Source: Vibrio orientalis CIP 102891 = ATCC 33934
GTDB lineage: Bacteria > Pseudomonadota > Gammaproteobacteria > Enterobacterales > Vibrionaceae
Assembly: GCF_000176235.1 (NCBI RefSeq)
Contig: NZ_ACZV01000005.1
Location: 558,001 to 622,000, forward strand
Length of the DNA stretch: 64,000 bases
Direction: 5' to 3'
Of the stretch, positions 1-9,456 are shown piece after piece. A program made the translations under genes and the position numbers. The notes under the pieces were generated by a model. It was not told where the DNA came from and searched no databases. It was given only the letters and a program-made list of their open reading frames with translations. Numbering within the stretch: the stretch's first letter is position 1; each line of letters begins with the position of its first letter.

Positions 1-726
1 CACGGTGACAAAAACAGGGCGAATGAATTTCGCACCAAACTTGATCGCTGAGTGAGCCCCGACGAATGCTCCAGCCATTAAGCAGACACCCATCGTTAAG
101 CCTAGCACCCAATCAATGTGGCCTAAAATGGCGAAGGTCACTAAAGAGGTAAAGTTACTGGTGAAGTTCATCGCCTTAGCAAGGCCTGACGCCAACAGAA
201 TATTTAATCGGTATAGCGCCATTGAACTTACGGTCCAAAAAGCGCCGGTTCCTGGTCCAGCAACACCATCATAAAAGCCCAGTGTTAAACCTTGGGCATA
301 CTGTTTTTTCTTAACGGTCGGACATGGATCTGGAGTCTCGTTGTTCACTTGGCTTGGCGTTTTGTGCCAAATGGTATAGATCGCTGCGGCGAGAATCACC
401 AGTGGCAAAATCTTTTCTAACCATTGGGTACTTATTAGGTCGACAAACAAGGTACCTAATATTGCTCCGGTTAAGGTAGCGATGAAAGCGCGCCCCCAAC
501 ACTCTGGCTTAAACAACTTCTTGCGATAATAGGTGAGTGCCGCAGTAGACGATGCAAAGGTTGCGGCAAGCTTGTTAGTCCCCAAGGCAATATGCGGAGG
601 TAGGCCTAAAGACAATAGAGTCGGGACAGTGAGCATTCCGCCACCGCCAGCTACCGCATCAATAAATCCAGCAAGAAAGGCGACAAGTGCCAACACCAAC
701 AGCATGGTTGGCTCTAAAAATTCCAT
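1..726 (-). CDS. TSUP (TauE/SafE, YfcA-like) membrane permease, 3' end cut by window
   Basis: Sulfite exporter TauE/SafE family inner-membrane protein. I translated the minus strand from the ATG at 726. It opens with MEFLEPTMLLVLALVAF, followed by the GFIDAVAGGGGMLTVP motif typical of YfcA-type TSUP proteins. A second hallmark, GFYDGVAGPGTGAFW, follows around residue 150, matching the two-fold repeat of the family. Hydrophobic segments alternate throughout. The frame stays open to base 1, so 242 codons are visible and the C-terminus lies outside the window. The substrate of YfcA-type members is not established; small organosulfur or organic anions are usual for TSUP. It is divergent from nothing and precedes no visible partner. 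Family assignment is secure, substrate unknown. Confidence 0.9.
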   Translation of the reverse strand, partial: MEFLEPTMLLVLALVAFLAGFIDAVAGGGGMLTVPTLLSLGLPPHIALGTNKLAATFASSTAALTYYRKKLFKPECWGRAFIATLTGAILGTLFVDLISTQWLEKILPLVILAAAIYTIWHKTPSQVNNETPDPCPTVKKKQYAQGLTLGFYDGVAGPGTGAFWTVSSMALYRLNILLASGLAKAMNFTSNFTSLVTFAILGHIDWVLGLTMGVCLMAGAFVGAHSAIKFGAKFIRPVFVTV

Positions 727-757
727 ATAATGATTCTTCTTTTATATAGGGCGAAGA

Positions 758-2830
758 TTATTCTATTACTCGTTTAAATGGTGGTAGTGAGTCGAGCAGA
801 GCACTTCCATAACGTTTGGTCACCACACGGCGATCAAGGATGATGACTTTACCAGAATCTCTCTCTTTACGCAGTAAGCGCCCCACTGATTGAATTAGCT
901 TTTTACTCGCTTCCGGGACGCTGATCTGCATAAATGGGTTACCGCCACGGTTTTCGATATATTCAGCATGCGCTCTTTCTACGGGAGAAGTGGGAACCGC
1001 AAAAGGAATCTTAGTGATAATCAAGTTTTCAAGTAATTCACCCGGTAAGTCGAGTCCTTCGGAAAAACTGCCAGTACCAAATAGAACACTTGTCTTCTGA
1101 CACTGAACCAAGGTTTTATGTTTTTTTAGGATCTCAGAACGCGACTCTTTTCCTTGCACCTGCAACGCCCAGCCTTGTTTTACGAAATCTGTTGAGAGTG
1201 CATCAGCAACTTGGTTCATTTGCCAATAGGAAGAGAATAAAACTAAATTGGCTTTCTTATCTTCAATTAGGTTAGGCAATAACTCAATAAGATATTCCGT
1301 AAACTGAGGTGCCTGTGGTTCGTATTTCATTTTAGGCACATGCAGCTCCGCTTGATTTTGATAATCAAACGGTGAGGCGAGTGCCAGGAAGCGAACGCCG
1401 TCATCTGGCTTTTCACTGACTCCGGCTTGGCGACAGAAAAAGCTAAACGAATTGAGCGCGCGTAAGGTTGCCGATGTCAGTACTGCGCCGACACAACGAC
1501 TCCATAGTTGCTGGTCTAGTTGCCAGCCAACTTCAAGTGGAGAGACATTGACAGTAAAGTCACCATCACGCTCTGGGCTGACTTCAAGCCAGCGTGCAAG
1601 TGGTGCACCTTTTTCTCGTAAAGGCTCAGCCATCAGGTTCCATACTTGAGCAAGATTATCCATACGTTGGATATAGAAACCGAGTTCGGCTAACGCGGGC
1701 TCTGCTAGTCTGTTGGCGAGTTCACCATCTTTTACTCTTTCTGCAATCAGGTCAGCGATTTTTGCTACCGCTTGAGCGCCTTTCTGTGAGAGTTTTTTTA
1801 ACTCTTTAGATTCCTCTTCCAACCAGCTAGGTAACTCACCGTTTTCAAAGCGATAAATATTGTCCTCGAAATGGGCAGGATCAAATCGAGTGGCTAACTG
1901 AGATAAGGAAGGAATCAGTTGTTGTACTGAGTCTTGCAGCTCGTTGCGAAAACGCGATACACGTTTTTCATCGGCCATATTGGAAAACTTGGTCACCGAC
2001 TGGTTCAGTCTTTCTAGCCAGCTCGCAGCCCCTTTTAAACTCGCGGCCGCTGATGAGTGGTCACGAGCAACATGAGGAAGATGGTGTGCTTCATCAAAAA
2101 CATAAATCGTGTTTTCCGGCTCTGGGAGTATGACACCACCGCCAAGGTCGGCGTCCGCCATGACCAAACTATGGTTAGCGATAATGACATCTGTTTTATC
2201 GAGTTCGGCACGTGCTTTTTGAAAAGGACAGTCGCGATGCGCGGGCATACTGTTGTTACAGCTGTGCTTATCGCTCACGATCAGTTGCCATATTTCATCT
2301 TTGATAGGCTTTGGCCACGAATCTCTGTCCCCATCCCATTTACCTTGAGTGAGGGACTTATACATGGTTTCAAGTAGTTCGATATCTTTTTTCTTAGGCT
2401 TAGTTTCAAACATTGTCAGCTGTCCGCCATCGACGCCACTTGCAGAAGCGAGCTTCTCGGAGCAGCAATAACGTTGACGTCCTTTAGCCAATATAAAAGA
2501 GAACTCGCGATCCGTTAGCCTTCTATATAGAGGGAGATCTTTATTCACTAGCTGCTCTTGTAGCGCAACTGTCGCTGTAGAGATAACGACTTTGCGATTA
2601 TTGAGCACGGCAACTGGAATAACGGCCATTAGATAAGAGAGAGATTTACCGATTCCTGTTCCAGCTTCAGCTACGATCATGCGGGTAGATTTGTGATATT
2701 CGCCACAAAGTGTTTTGGCGATTTCCGCAACGAGATAGTTTTGCGCTCGACGAGGTACAAAGTTTTCTAGCTGTGTCTGTAGGTTTTGATAGCTTGTACG
2801 AATGGATTGTTGAATTTTACTGGTAATCAT
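758..2830 (-). CDS. dinG: ATP-dependent DNA helicase DinG
   Basis: XPD/Rad3-like superfamily 2 helicase of 690 aa (E. coli DinG is about 716), a 5'-3' helicase that unwinds R-loops and forks. Walker A is EAGTGIGKS (residues 55-63). The DEAH box is VFDEAHH (about 244-250), and the C-terminal helicase motifs include LFGTGSFSEGLDLPG and QSVGRLLRKERD. The inserted Fe-S region shows C122, C123, C191 and C201. The usual spacing has one Cys in the first group and three in the second, so the cluster ligand pattern here looks shifted. The start ATG at 2830 has AGGT about 10 nt upstream. The gene is monocistronic, followed after 31 nt by the start of the TSUP gene on the same strand. dinG is SOS-induced in E. 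coli, but I did not identify a LexA box here. Confidence 0.95.
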   Translation of the reverse strand: MITSKIQQSIRTSYQNLQTQLENFVPRRAQNYLVAEIAKTLCGEYHKSTRMIVAEAGTGIGKSLSYLMAVIPVAVLNNRKVVISTATVALQEQLVNKDLPLYRRLTDREFSFILAKGRQRYCCSEKLASASGVDGGQLTMFETKPKKKDIELLETMYKSLTQGKWDGDRDSWPKPIKDEIWQLIVSDKHSCNNSMPAHRDCPFQKARAELDKTDVIIANHSLVMADADLGGGVILPEPENTIYVFDEAHHLPHVARDHSSAAASLKGAASWLERLNQSVTKFSNMADEKRVSRFRNELQDSVQQLIPSLSQLATRFDPAHFEDNIYRFENGELPSWLEEESKELKKLSQKGAQAVAKIADLIAERVKDGELANRLAEPALAELGFYIQRMDNLAQVWNLMAEPLREKGAPLARWLEVSPERDGDFTVNVSPLEVGWQLDQQLWSRCVGAVLTSATLRALNSFSFFCRQAGVSEKPDDGVRFLALASPFDYQNQAELHVPKMKYEPQAPQFTEYLIELLPNLIEDKKANLVLFSSYWQMNQVADALSTDFVKQGWALQVQGKESRSEILKKHKTLVQCQKTSVLFGTGSFSEGLDLPGELLENLIITKIPFAVPTSPVERAHAEYIENRGGNPFMQISVPEASKKLIQSVGRLLRKERDSGKVIILDRRVVTKRYGSALLDSLPPFKRVIE

Positions 2831-3346
2831 ACTGTGACCTATGTGGCGGGTGACGCATCATAGCACACTTTGCTAAACACTACTCAGTTCACGAAATAGA
2901 ATCCTTAATCGCCAAATGTGGATCTTGTTCACAAAAAAAAACTGAACCTTCAAATACTTACAATTAATTCTAAATGTAAAAAATATAACTCGCTACATTC
3001 ACGTATCTTGTAGTGTTAAGTTCTTTAAATGGTGGCCTGTTAAGATTTTGGTGGAGTTTTATTCCAAAAATGTACTTTAGGGATAACTGAATCAAAGATG
3101 AGAAAACGGTATGAAGTTGCTCGTATTTTATCCTGATATATATGTAATTCATTGTTTTAAATGAGTTTTATGTTTTTTTAGCAAAGTTTTTTAGAACATT
3201 TGACAGTCCGAATAATCTTTTGCAATCTAGACCTCGAAATTTAGTGGCGATGATATCCAACCCAAAAGAGGTCAGAATCATCATCAAAAAACATAAAGGG
3301 AACCGGGCAAGGATCTCCCATTCTATAGAAAAGGCAGTGGATTATT
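2831..3346. other. Intergenic region with long porin leader
   Basis: This 516-bp AT-rich gap lies between divergent dinG and the porin gene. It holds a TTGACA hexamer at 3200-3205, which could be the porin -35, but no good -10 follows at 17 bp. A CRP-like pair TGTGG/TCACA at 2917-2933 has a 7-nt rather than a 6-nt spacer. Long regulated leaders are known for Vibrio porins (ompT is CRP-controlled from far upstream in V. cholerae). No convincing protein-coding gene was seen. Confidence 0.4.
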
Positions 3347-4351
3347 ATGAAAAAGACTCTAGTAGCTCTAGCTGTGCTAGCAACAGCTTCTGCAAACGCG
3401 GGTAACTTATACGAAAACGACGCTACTTCAGTGAAGGTTTCTGGTGAAGTTGATACAGTTCTTAAAACGCTAAAGACTAAATCTGGCGGTTCTACAGTTA
3501 CTGATGACGACGCACAAGTTTACGCTTGGGCTAACGTTCAGTTTGACGTTGACCACAAACTTTCTGATTCTGTGACAGCTTTCGGTTCTTTCGAAATGGA
3601 AGCTGACAATGGCGATACTGTTAAAGTTGACGACGCTAAAGTTGGTTTCAAAGGTAACTTCGGTAAAGTAACTTTCGGTGAGACTGGTTCTTCTTACGCT
3701 ATCCTAGAGAAAGCTGAACTTACTAACGAAGGTGCAGATGTAGACGTAGTTTACAACAGTACTGAGTCTGCTGGTAACGGTATCCGTTACGAAATTACAG
3801 TAGCTGACTCTCTAAGCCTATCTGCTGATATCCAGACTAAAGCTTCAGAGACTGTTGACAGCGACTGGGCTATCTCAGCTGATTACGCAATCGCTGACTT
3901 CACTATCGGTGCTGCATACCTACAAGCGGACGAGAAAACACAAGATTACGACCGTAACTCAATGGGTCTATCTGTATCTTACGAAGCAAATGGTTTCTAC
4001 GTAGCTGGTACTTACACTCAGTACGAAGGTCAAGGTGACGTAAACGTTGAAGGTGGTGATTCTACAGCTAGCTTAGGCGATCACGATGGTAACACTTACG
4101 CTCTAGCAGCGTCTTACTCTTGGGATGCGTACAAAGTATATGGTGCTTACCAAGTACTTACAGCTGATAAAACAACGTCAGGTGCAAACATTGACGCTGA
4201 CCTAGATAACTACTACCTAGGCTTAGAATACGCAGTTATGGCTAACCTAACAGCATTCGTTGAATACAACGTAACTGAGCTTTCTGGTAGCAGCGTTGCT
4301 AGCAAGCAAGAAGCTGACTTCGCAGCTGCAGGTCTATACCTAACTTTCTAA
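3347..4351 (+). CDS. Outer-membrane general porin (OmpU/OmpT-like)
   Basis: A 334-aa trimeric porin-type beta-barrel. The signal peptide MKKTLVALAVLATASANA is followed by a predicted cut before G19. The mature protein has alternating short amphipathic strands with acidic loops. It ends in Leu-Thr-Phe, the terminal aromatic residue needed for BAM-dependent assembly. Codon choice is strongly biased toward GGT, GCT, AAC and CGT, the signature of a very highly expressed gene. Its place beside dinG matches my memory of ompT in V. cholerae, but sequence identity to OmpT versus OmpU could not be tested, so no symbol is given. It is monocistronic, with a strong terminator at 4379-4405. Confidence 0.92.
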   Translation: MKKTLVALAVLATASANAGNLYENDATSVKVSGEVDTVLKTLKTKSGGSTVTDDDAQVYAWANVQFDVDHKLSDSVTAFGSFEMEADNGDTVKVDDAKVGFKGNFGKVTFGETGSSYAILEKAELTNEGADVDVVYNSTESAGNGIRYEITVADSLSLSADIQTKASETVDSDWAISADYAIADFTIGAAYLQADEKTQDYDRNSMGLSVSYEANGFYVAGTYTQYEGQGDVNVEGGDSTASLGDHDGNTYALAASYSWDAYKVYGAYQVLTADKTTSGANIDADLDNYYLGLEYAVMANLTAFVEYNVTELSGSSVASKQEADFAAAGLYLTF

Positions 4352-4378
4352 TTGAAAGTCAATGACCTACAATATAAA

Positions 4379-4405
4379 CCAGCGCTTAGGCGCTGGTTTT
4401 GTTTT
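4379..4405 (+). terminator. Porin terminator
   Basis: Perfect 7-bp stem CCAGCGC/GCGCTGG (4379-4385 and 4390-4396) with a TTAG loop, followed by TTTTGTTTT. It lies 28 bp after the porin stop. Confidence 0.9.
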
Positions 4406-4425
4406 ATTTACGGATGGTTAAAAAC

Positions 4426-5028
4426 ATGAAGTCAATTTTTCTTTTTATATTTGTATTGGTCTCAAGTACAATTCAGGCCGCTCAGCTATCTGTTGAGCGT
4501 GGATTCGAAGTTCACACGATCAATGGTCAAGAAGTTGAGGAGAACTCTGAGAGTCATTACGAGCTGAAGGATGGCGACAATCAAATAGTCTTTTCTTTTT
4601 CTGGCAACCTTTCTACCGGCACTAGCTCTGAGCTTCTGAACACTAAGCCCTATGTTCTCACGTTGGATACTGACAAGAATAGTGAAATTGAAATTGAACT
4701 CATTAGTCGTAAACATAAGAGAGTTGTAAGTGCTCTTGAGAAATCTGCTCCTTGGTTTGTTGTCTATGACCAAGATAAAGAAATCGAAGACTTTCAGTTA
4801 GCGCTATTACCCGCTAAAAAAGGATTCTTCCCTTATGCCGACATTCCAGCTCTTGTGGCTAACTACAATAAAGAAAATAAAATCTATTTCTCCGACGGTA
4901 ATCTGGTCGATTACGAGCAATTAGAGAAAGTAACTAACTCTAAGTTTATAAAGCTTCAGTCTCTATATTTGGATGCATCGCCGGAAGAGCGCAAGCAATT
5001 TCGTAAATGGATTATTGATATTGAGTAG
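4426..5028 (+). CDS. YccT/DUF2057 family (UPF0319) secreted protein
   Basis: A 200-aa exported protein. MKSIFLFIFVLVSSTIQAA is a signal peptide. The mature part contains the family's features: an N-terminal beta strand stretch (LSVERGFEVHTINGQEV), a NQIVFSFSG segment and an aromatic PWFVVYD block. E. coli YccT (CsgI) of this family is a periplasmic inhibitor of curli subunit assembly; the Vibrio role is not established. I chose ATG 4426 because it gives a clean signal peptide. ATG 4414 (4 codons longer) is possible, and the upstream frame reaches back into the porin terminator. The gene starts only 21 nt after that terminator and ends in a shared terminator facing bioA. Confidence 0.82.
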   Translation: MKSIFLFIFVLVSSTIQAAQLSVERGFEVHTINGQEVEENSESHYELKDGDNQIVFSFSGNLSTGTSSELLNTKPYVLTLDTDKNSEIEIELISRKHKRVVSALEKSAPWFVVYDQDKEIEDFQLALLPAKKGFFPYADIPALVANYNKENKIYFSDGNLVDYEQLEKVTNSKFIKLQSLYLDASPEERKQFRKWIIDIE

Positions 5029-5033
5029 AATCA

Positions 5034-5061
5034 ATAAAAAAGCTCCCAAGGGGGCTTTTTA
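5034..5061. terminator. Bidirectional terminator between yccT-like gene and bioA
   Basis: AAAAAGCTCCC-AA-GGGGGCTTTTT, with one G-T pair in the stem and A/T tracts on both sides, so it can act for the two convergent genes. It overlaps the bioA stop codon. Confidence 0.8.
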
Positions 5062-6342
5062 TTGGAAGCAATCTGTATTTTTTAGCGCGCATTCCACCGC
5101 ATCGACAAGCTGCTGGATATGCTCTGCTTCGCTGATAAATGGTGGCATCATATAAATCAGCTTGCCAAATGGACGAATCCACACGCCTTGTTCAACAAAA
5201 TGCGCCTGAATGTTTTCCATATTCACGGGTGACTTTGTCTCTACCACGCCGATAGCGCCTAGCCAGCGCACGTCATCGACTAAGTCATAGTGTTTGAGTT
5301 TGGGTAACAGCTCTGCAAATAGGCTTTCTATTTGTTTTGTTTGTGCCTGCCAGTGGTTTTCTTCGAGTAACTCCATACTCGCAGCAGCAACAGCACAGGC
5401 TAACGGGTTACCCATAAAGGTGGGTCCGTGCATAAAGCAGCCTGCGTCACCCCCACAAACAGTGTGCGCCACTTCGCTCGAGGCCAATGTCGCTGATAGT
5501 GTCATATAACCGCTGGTAAGTGCTTTACCAACACATAAGATATCCGGTTGAATATCGGCATGCTCACAAGCAAACATCTTACCTGTGCGGCCAAATCCGG
5601 TCGCAATTTCGTCTAGGATCAACAGCAGCCCATATTGATCGCACAGATCTCTCACCCCTTTTAGGAAATTGGGATGATAGATACGCATACCCCCCGCACC
5701 TTGGACTATCGGCTCTAATATCACCGCCGCGATCTCTTGATGGTGTCGATCTAGCTTCTCTTTGAAATCATCAAGATCTGATTCATCCCACTCTTGCCAG
5801 TAACCAGTTTTAGGGGATTGGGCAAAGATATGCTCGGGCAGAAAACCTTTGTATAAAGAGTGCATTGAGTTGTCAGGATCAGTGACCGACATCGCCGCAA
5901 AGGTGTCGCCGTGGTAACCGTCTCTCAAGGTAAGAAACTTGGGTCTTGATTGCCCTTTGGCATGCCAGTATTGCAAGGCCATTTTTAAGCTTACTTCTAC
6001 AGAGACAGAGCCGGAATCAGCAAGAAATACATGCTGCAAATTTTCAGGAGCGAATGAGAGTAGCTTCTTACACAAGTTAATCGCTGGTTCATGAGTAATC
6101 CCACCAAACATTACATGAGAAACCTTGTCGATTTGACTGTGAGCCGCTTGGTTGAGGTGTGGGTGGTTGTAACCATGAATCGCTGACCACCATGAGGACA
6201 TCCCATCGATAAGCTGTTTGCCATCTTCTAATTCAAGCATTACTCCTTTGGCAGAGCTTACGGGATAGCAGGTCAGAGGTGTTAACGTCGATGTGTAAGG
6301 ATGCCATATATGACGGCGATCGAAAGCGAGATCCATGTTCAA
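5059..6342 (-). CDS. bioA: Adenosylmethionine-8-amino-7-oxononanoate aminotransferase
   Basis: BioA converts KAPA to DAPA with S-adenosylmethionine as amino donor and PLP as cofactor, the third step of biotin ring assembly in the cytosol. The protein is 427 aa, the normal length. Visible motifs are IWHPYTST (substrate/PLP entry), GMSSWWSAIHGYNHP near residue 50, DEIATGFGRTGKMFACEHA with the PLP aspartate (about D245), and VGKALTSGYMTLSA with the Schiff-base lysine (about K274). The gene is divergent from bioBFCD across a 127-bp regulatory region and is probably co-repressed with it by BirA. Confidence 0.96.
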   Translation of the reverse strand: MNMDLAFDRRHIWHPYTSTLTPLTCYPVSSAKGVMLELEDGKQLIDGMSSWWSAIHGYNHPHLNQAAHSQIDKVSHVMFGGITHEPAINLCKKLLSFAPENLQHVFLADSGSVSVEVSLKMALQYWHAKGQSRPKFLTLRDGYHGDTFAAMSVTDPDNSMHSLYKGFLPEHIFAQSPKTGYWQEWDESDLDDFKEKLDRHHQEIAAVILEPIVQGAGGMRIYHPNFLKGVRDLCDQYGLLLILDEIATGFGRTGKMFACEHADIQPDILCVGKALTSGYMTLSATLASSEVAHTVCGGDAGCFMHGPTFMGNPLACAVAAASMELLEENHWQAQTKQIESLFAELLPKLKHYDLVDDVRWLGAIGVVETKSPVNMENIQAHFVEQGVWIRPFGKLIYMMPPFISEAEHIQQLVDAVECALKNTDCFQ

Positions 6343-6376
6343 TTCCTAAAATTAAAATGATCAATAAATAACCATA

Positions 6377-6429
6377 TGTAAACTTTTGATTTTTTGTTGT
6401 GTTGACAGTCTACATTGTGTCAGTAGACT
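6377..6429. promoter_or_regulatory. Divergent bio promoter region with candidate BirA operator
   Basis: The half-site TGTAAAC (6377-6383) faces GTTGACA (6401-6407, 6 of 7 to the ideal GTTTACA) with a 17-bp spacer. The E. coli bio operator has the same half-sites 18 bp apart. TTGACA (6402-6407) with TAGACT (6424-6429, spacer 16) forms a good bioB promoter whose -35 lies inside the right half-site. On the other strand TTTACA serves as a possible bioA -35. The biotin-repressor role is inferred from position and symmetry. Confidence 0.55.
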
Positions 6430-6469
6430 AGCCAAGTAATCAAACCAACAATAAATGAAAGGAAAGCAC

Positions 6470-7522
6470 GTGGAAGTACGTCACAATTGGACTGTTGCCG
6501 AAGTTCGAGAGCTTATGGAGAAACCATTTATGGATCTTCTGTTCGAAGCGCAAATGGTTCATCGTCAATACCAGCAACATAACCATGTACAAGTGAGTAC
6601 GTTACTCTCCATCAAAACGGGTGCTTGTCCAGAGGATTGCAAATATTGTCCTCAGAGTGCTCGCTACACCACTGACATTGAGAAAGAGCGCTTAATGGAA
6701 GTCGAACGTGTTCTCGACGCGGCGCAAAAGGCCAAGAACGCGGGCTCTACACGTTTTTGTATGGGCGCAGCGTGGAAAAATCCAAAAGAGCGCGATATGC
6801 CTCACCTTACCGATATGATAAAGGGTGTAAAAGGCATGGGATTAGAGACATGTATGACGCTAGGCATGTTGACGCCAGATCAAGCTAAGTCCCTGTCTGA
6901 CGCGGGTTTGGATTACTACAACCATAACCTAGATACGTCGCCAGAATTCTATGGCAGCATCATCACAACTCGTACATATCAAGATCGCCTAGATACCTTA
7001 TCTCACGTTCGTGATGCGGGTATGAAGATCTGTTCTGGCGGTATCATTGGCATGGGTGAGAGCACTAACGATCGAGCGGGACTTTTTGTCGAGCTGGCCA
7101 ACTTACCAACGCACCCAGAGAGTGTGCCAATTAATATGTTGGTTAAAGTGAAAGGTACGCCACTTGAAGAGGTAGATGATGTTGAGCCGTTCGATTTTGT
7201 TCGTCTGATTGCTGTGGCTCGTATCATGATGCCAATGTCTGCTGTGCGTCTATCTGCCGGTCGTGAGGACATGAATGAACAAATGCAGGCGTTGTGCTTT
7301 ATGGCAGGAGCAAACTCAGTATTCTACGGTTGCAAGCTACTAACCACACCAAACCCATCTGAAGATAAAGATATGCAGCTATTTAACAAGCTGGGTATCA
7401 ACAGCCAAGAAGTTTCCCAAAAACCTGATGAGATTGAAGAAAATGATCTGCTTGACCGTGTGGTAGAGCGCGTAGCAGCAAGACCAGCAAAAGACGATCT
7501 ATTCTACGATGCCAGCGTTTAA
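6470..7522 (+). CDS. bioB: Biotin synthase
   Basis: Radical SAM enzyme that inserts sulfur into dethiobiotin, the last step of biotin synthesis. The 350-aa protein carries the [4Fe-4S] motif [13 protein letters not shown] (CxxxCxxC), preceded by STLLSIKTG. The conserved [13 protein letters not shown] and RLSAGRE segments hold ligands of the second cluster and the SAM/substrate pocket. I chose GTG 6470 (MEVRHNWTV), because GGAAAG sits 7 nt upstream and this matches the known Vibrio N-terminus. An in-frame ATG at 6455 is itself adjacent to that ribosome site and would have none of its own. It is first in the bioBFCD operon and overlaps bioF by 14 nt. Confidence 0.96.
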   Translation: MEVRHNWTVAEVRELMEKPFMDLLFEAQMVHRQYQQHNHVQVSTLLSIKTGACPEDCKYCPQSARYTTDIEKERLMEVERVLDAAQKAKNAGSTRFCMGAAWKNPKERDMPHLTDMIKGVKGMGLETCMTLGMLTPDQAKSLSDAGLDYYNHNLDTSPEFYGSIITTRTYQDRLDTLSHVRDAGMKICSGGIIGMGESTNDRAGLFVELANLPTHPESVPINMLVKVKGTPLEEVDDVEPFDFVRLIAVARIMMPMSAVRLSAGREDMNEQMQALCFMAGANSVFYGCKLLTTPNPSEDKDMQLFNKLGINSQEVSQKPDEIEENDLLDRVVERVAARPAKDDLFYDASV

Positions 7523-8648
7523 CACTCGCATCCAACAAGCCCTTATTCAAAGAAGTGATCAAGGGCTTAGCCGCTCGATTCATATCATTGATGATGGTAA
7601 TTCAGCGCAGTTGAAAAAAAGCGGCGAAGAATACATAAATTTTTCTAGCAATGACTATCTTGGGTTAGCGTCTGATAAGAGTTTGACCAACGCATGGCAG
7701 CAAGGTCTGGATAAATACGGTAACGGCAGCGGTGCTTCGCCACTTGTGACTGGCTTTTCATCTGCACATCTTCAATTAGAAGAGACGCTTTGTGATTGGC
7801 TTGGTTTCGAGAGAGCGATACTGTTCAGTTCCGGGTTTTCGGCTAACCAAGCGTTGCTTTTTTCGTTACTCGAGAAAGACGACTTATTGCTGCAAGACAA
7901 GCTCAATCATGCATCGTTGATGGAAGCGGGAATGCTCTCTCCAGCAGCGATGAAGCGTTTTCGCCACAATGATGTTAATCACTTAGGTAGCTTAATGCGT
8001 GACAACGCGTTAGTAGTCACTGAAGGCGTCTTTAGTATGGATGGAGATATTGCCCCACTTGCGGATATCTACTCCATTACTAGAGGCAAAGGCTGGCTCG
8101 CGGTTGATGATGCTCATGGGATTGGCGTATTGGGTCAGCAAGGCCGTGGTAGTTGCGCCGAATCTAACATTCAACCTGAAATTCTCGTGGTTACTTTTGG
8201 AAAAGCGTTTGGCCTGTCGGGCGCGGCAATTATGTGTAGCAAGCAAGTCGGTGACTATCTGACACAGTTCGCTCGTCATCACGTTTACTCGACTGCAATA
8301 CCACCTTCTCAAGCGGTTGCTTTGTCTCACGCGGCGTCAATGATTCAAACGCAGCAATGGCGTAGGGATAAGTTGGCAGAGCTTAGTGAGTACTATCATC
8401 ACCTACTTTCCGATATTGAAGGCTACCAAACGACGGATACACCCATTAAGCCCTTCATTATTGGCAGTGCGGATAAATCCGTTGCAGTAGCGGAGCAATT
8501 AAAATCAGCAGGCATTTGGTTGACGGCAATTCGTCCGCCTACCGTGCCAAATGGTAGCGCGAGGTTAAGGATTACGCTGACTGCGGAACATCAATTCCAT
8601 CATATAGATAAGCTGGCTGAACAACTAAAGCAAGCGCTAAAGGGGTGA
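7509..8648 (+). CDS. bioF: 8-amino-7-oxononanoate synthase (KAPA synthase)
   Basis: PLP enzyme of the alpha-oxoamine synthase family joining pimeloyl-ACP/CoA and L-alanine. The 379 aa compare with 384 in E. coli. Motifs are [11 protein letters not shown] near residue 45, [12 protein letters not shown], the HNDVNHL stretch, [11 protein letters not shown] with the PLP aspartate, and [14 protein letters not shown] with the Schiff-base lysine (about K234). The end carries [17 protein letters not shown], also conserved. The start lies inside the end of bioB, suggesting translational coupling, and bioC follows after 4 nt. Confidence 0.95.
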   Translation: MPAFNTRIQQALIQRSDQGLSRSIHIIDDGNSAQLKKSGEEYINFSSNDYLGLASDKSLTNAWQQGLDKYGNGSGASPLVTGFSSAHLQLEETLCDWLGFERAILFSSGFSANQALLFSLLEKDDLLLQDKLNHASLMEAGMLSPAAMKRFRHNDVNHLGSLMRDNALVVTEGVFSMDGDIAPLADIYSITRGKGWLAVDDAHGIGVLGQQGRGSCAESNIQPEILVVTFGKAFGLSGAAIMCSKQVGDYLTQFARHHVYSTAIPPSQAVALSHAASMIQTQQWRRDKLAELSEYYHHLLSDIEGYQTTDTPIKPFIIGSADKSVAVAEQLKSAGIWLTAIRPPTVPNGSARLRITLTAEHQFHHIDKLAEQLKQALKG

Positions 8649-8652
8649 GTAA

Positions 8653-9456
8653 ATGGAACAAGCGATACTAATTGACTCATCCAGTTACGATAATAAAGCT
8701 GCAATCGCGGAAGCATTTGGCCGCGCGGCGGTCAGTTATGATAAACACGCCGCGTTTCAACGTGATGTGGGTGAGCGTCTGTTAGCGAAAATGCCACAAG
8801 ACTTAACAGGAAAAACGGTGTTGGACGTGGGCTGTGGGACCGGCTATTTCTCTTTTGAGCTGTTAAAGCGTGGTGCACATGTCATCTGTTTTGACTTGTC
8901 TGAGCAAATGCTTGACGCCGCACAGTCTCGATGTGGTAGTGATCACGTCACGTATCAGCAAGGCGATGCGGAAAAACTTCCTTTTGAGACTAACAGTGTT
9001 GATTATGTCTTCTCGAGCTTGGCTCTACAATGGTGTCAGGATTTGTCTGTACCGATGCGAGAGATTCGCCGAGTCGTTAAGCCACAAGGTAGTGCTTACC
9101 TTTCAACTTTGCTCGATGGTTCATTAAATGAGCTGAAACAGTCTTGGGCTAAAATTGATTCATATCAACACGTCAATGAGTTTATCTCAGCCAATCAGGT
9201 AAAAATTGCGTTAGCGCAATCTGAATGCCATGAGCATCAACTAGACTTAGCGGCCATTACGGTGTGGTACGACACCGCTTTTGCCCTAATGCGCGATTTA
9301 AAAGGCATCGGGGCAACGCATGTGGATGGTAGGGCGAGTGGCCTTACTAGCCGAAAAGCTTTAATGCGAGTTGAGCAAGAGTATCAAACCTATCGAAATC
9401 ATCAGGGTCTTCTACCTGCAACATATCAGGTCTGTTTAGGGGTTATTCATCTATGA
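8653..9456 (+). CDS. bioC: Malonyl-[ACP] O-methyltransferase BioC
   Basis: SAM-dependent methyltransferase (267 aa) that methylates malonyl-ACP to start pimelate synthesis and disguise it for fatty-acid elongation. The N-terminus has the BioC-type [19 protein letters not shown] segment. Motif I is [16 protein letters not shown] (about residues 56-71), followed by the acidic [10 protein letters not shown] motif and GDAEKLPF. A late [13 protein letters not shown] block is typical of BioC. It is the third gene of bioBFCD and overlaps bioD in an ATGA. Confidence 0.94.
   Translation: MEQAILIDSSSYDNKAAIAEAFGRAAVSYDKHAAFQRDVGERLLAKMPQDLTGKTVLDVGCGTGYFSFELLKRGAHVICFDLSEQMLDAAQSRCGSDHVTYQQGDAEKLPFETNSVDYVFSSLALQWCQDLSVPMREIRRVVKPQGSAYLSTLLDGSLNELKQSWAKIDSYQHVNEFISANQVKIALAQSECHEHQLDLAAITVWYDTAFALMRDLKGIGATHVDGRASGLTSRKALMRVEQEYQTYRNHQGLLPATYQVCLGVIHL

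Noticed and set aside
2917..2933. CRP-like site TGTGG...TCACA upstream of the porin gene
   Set aside because: Spacer is 7 nt instead of 6 and the left half has a mismatch, so it was not listed as a site, only mentioned.
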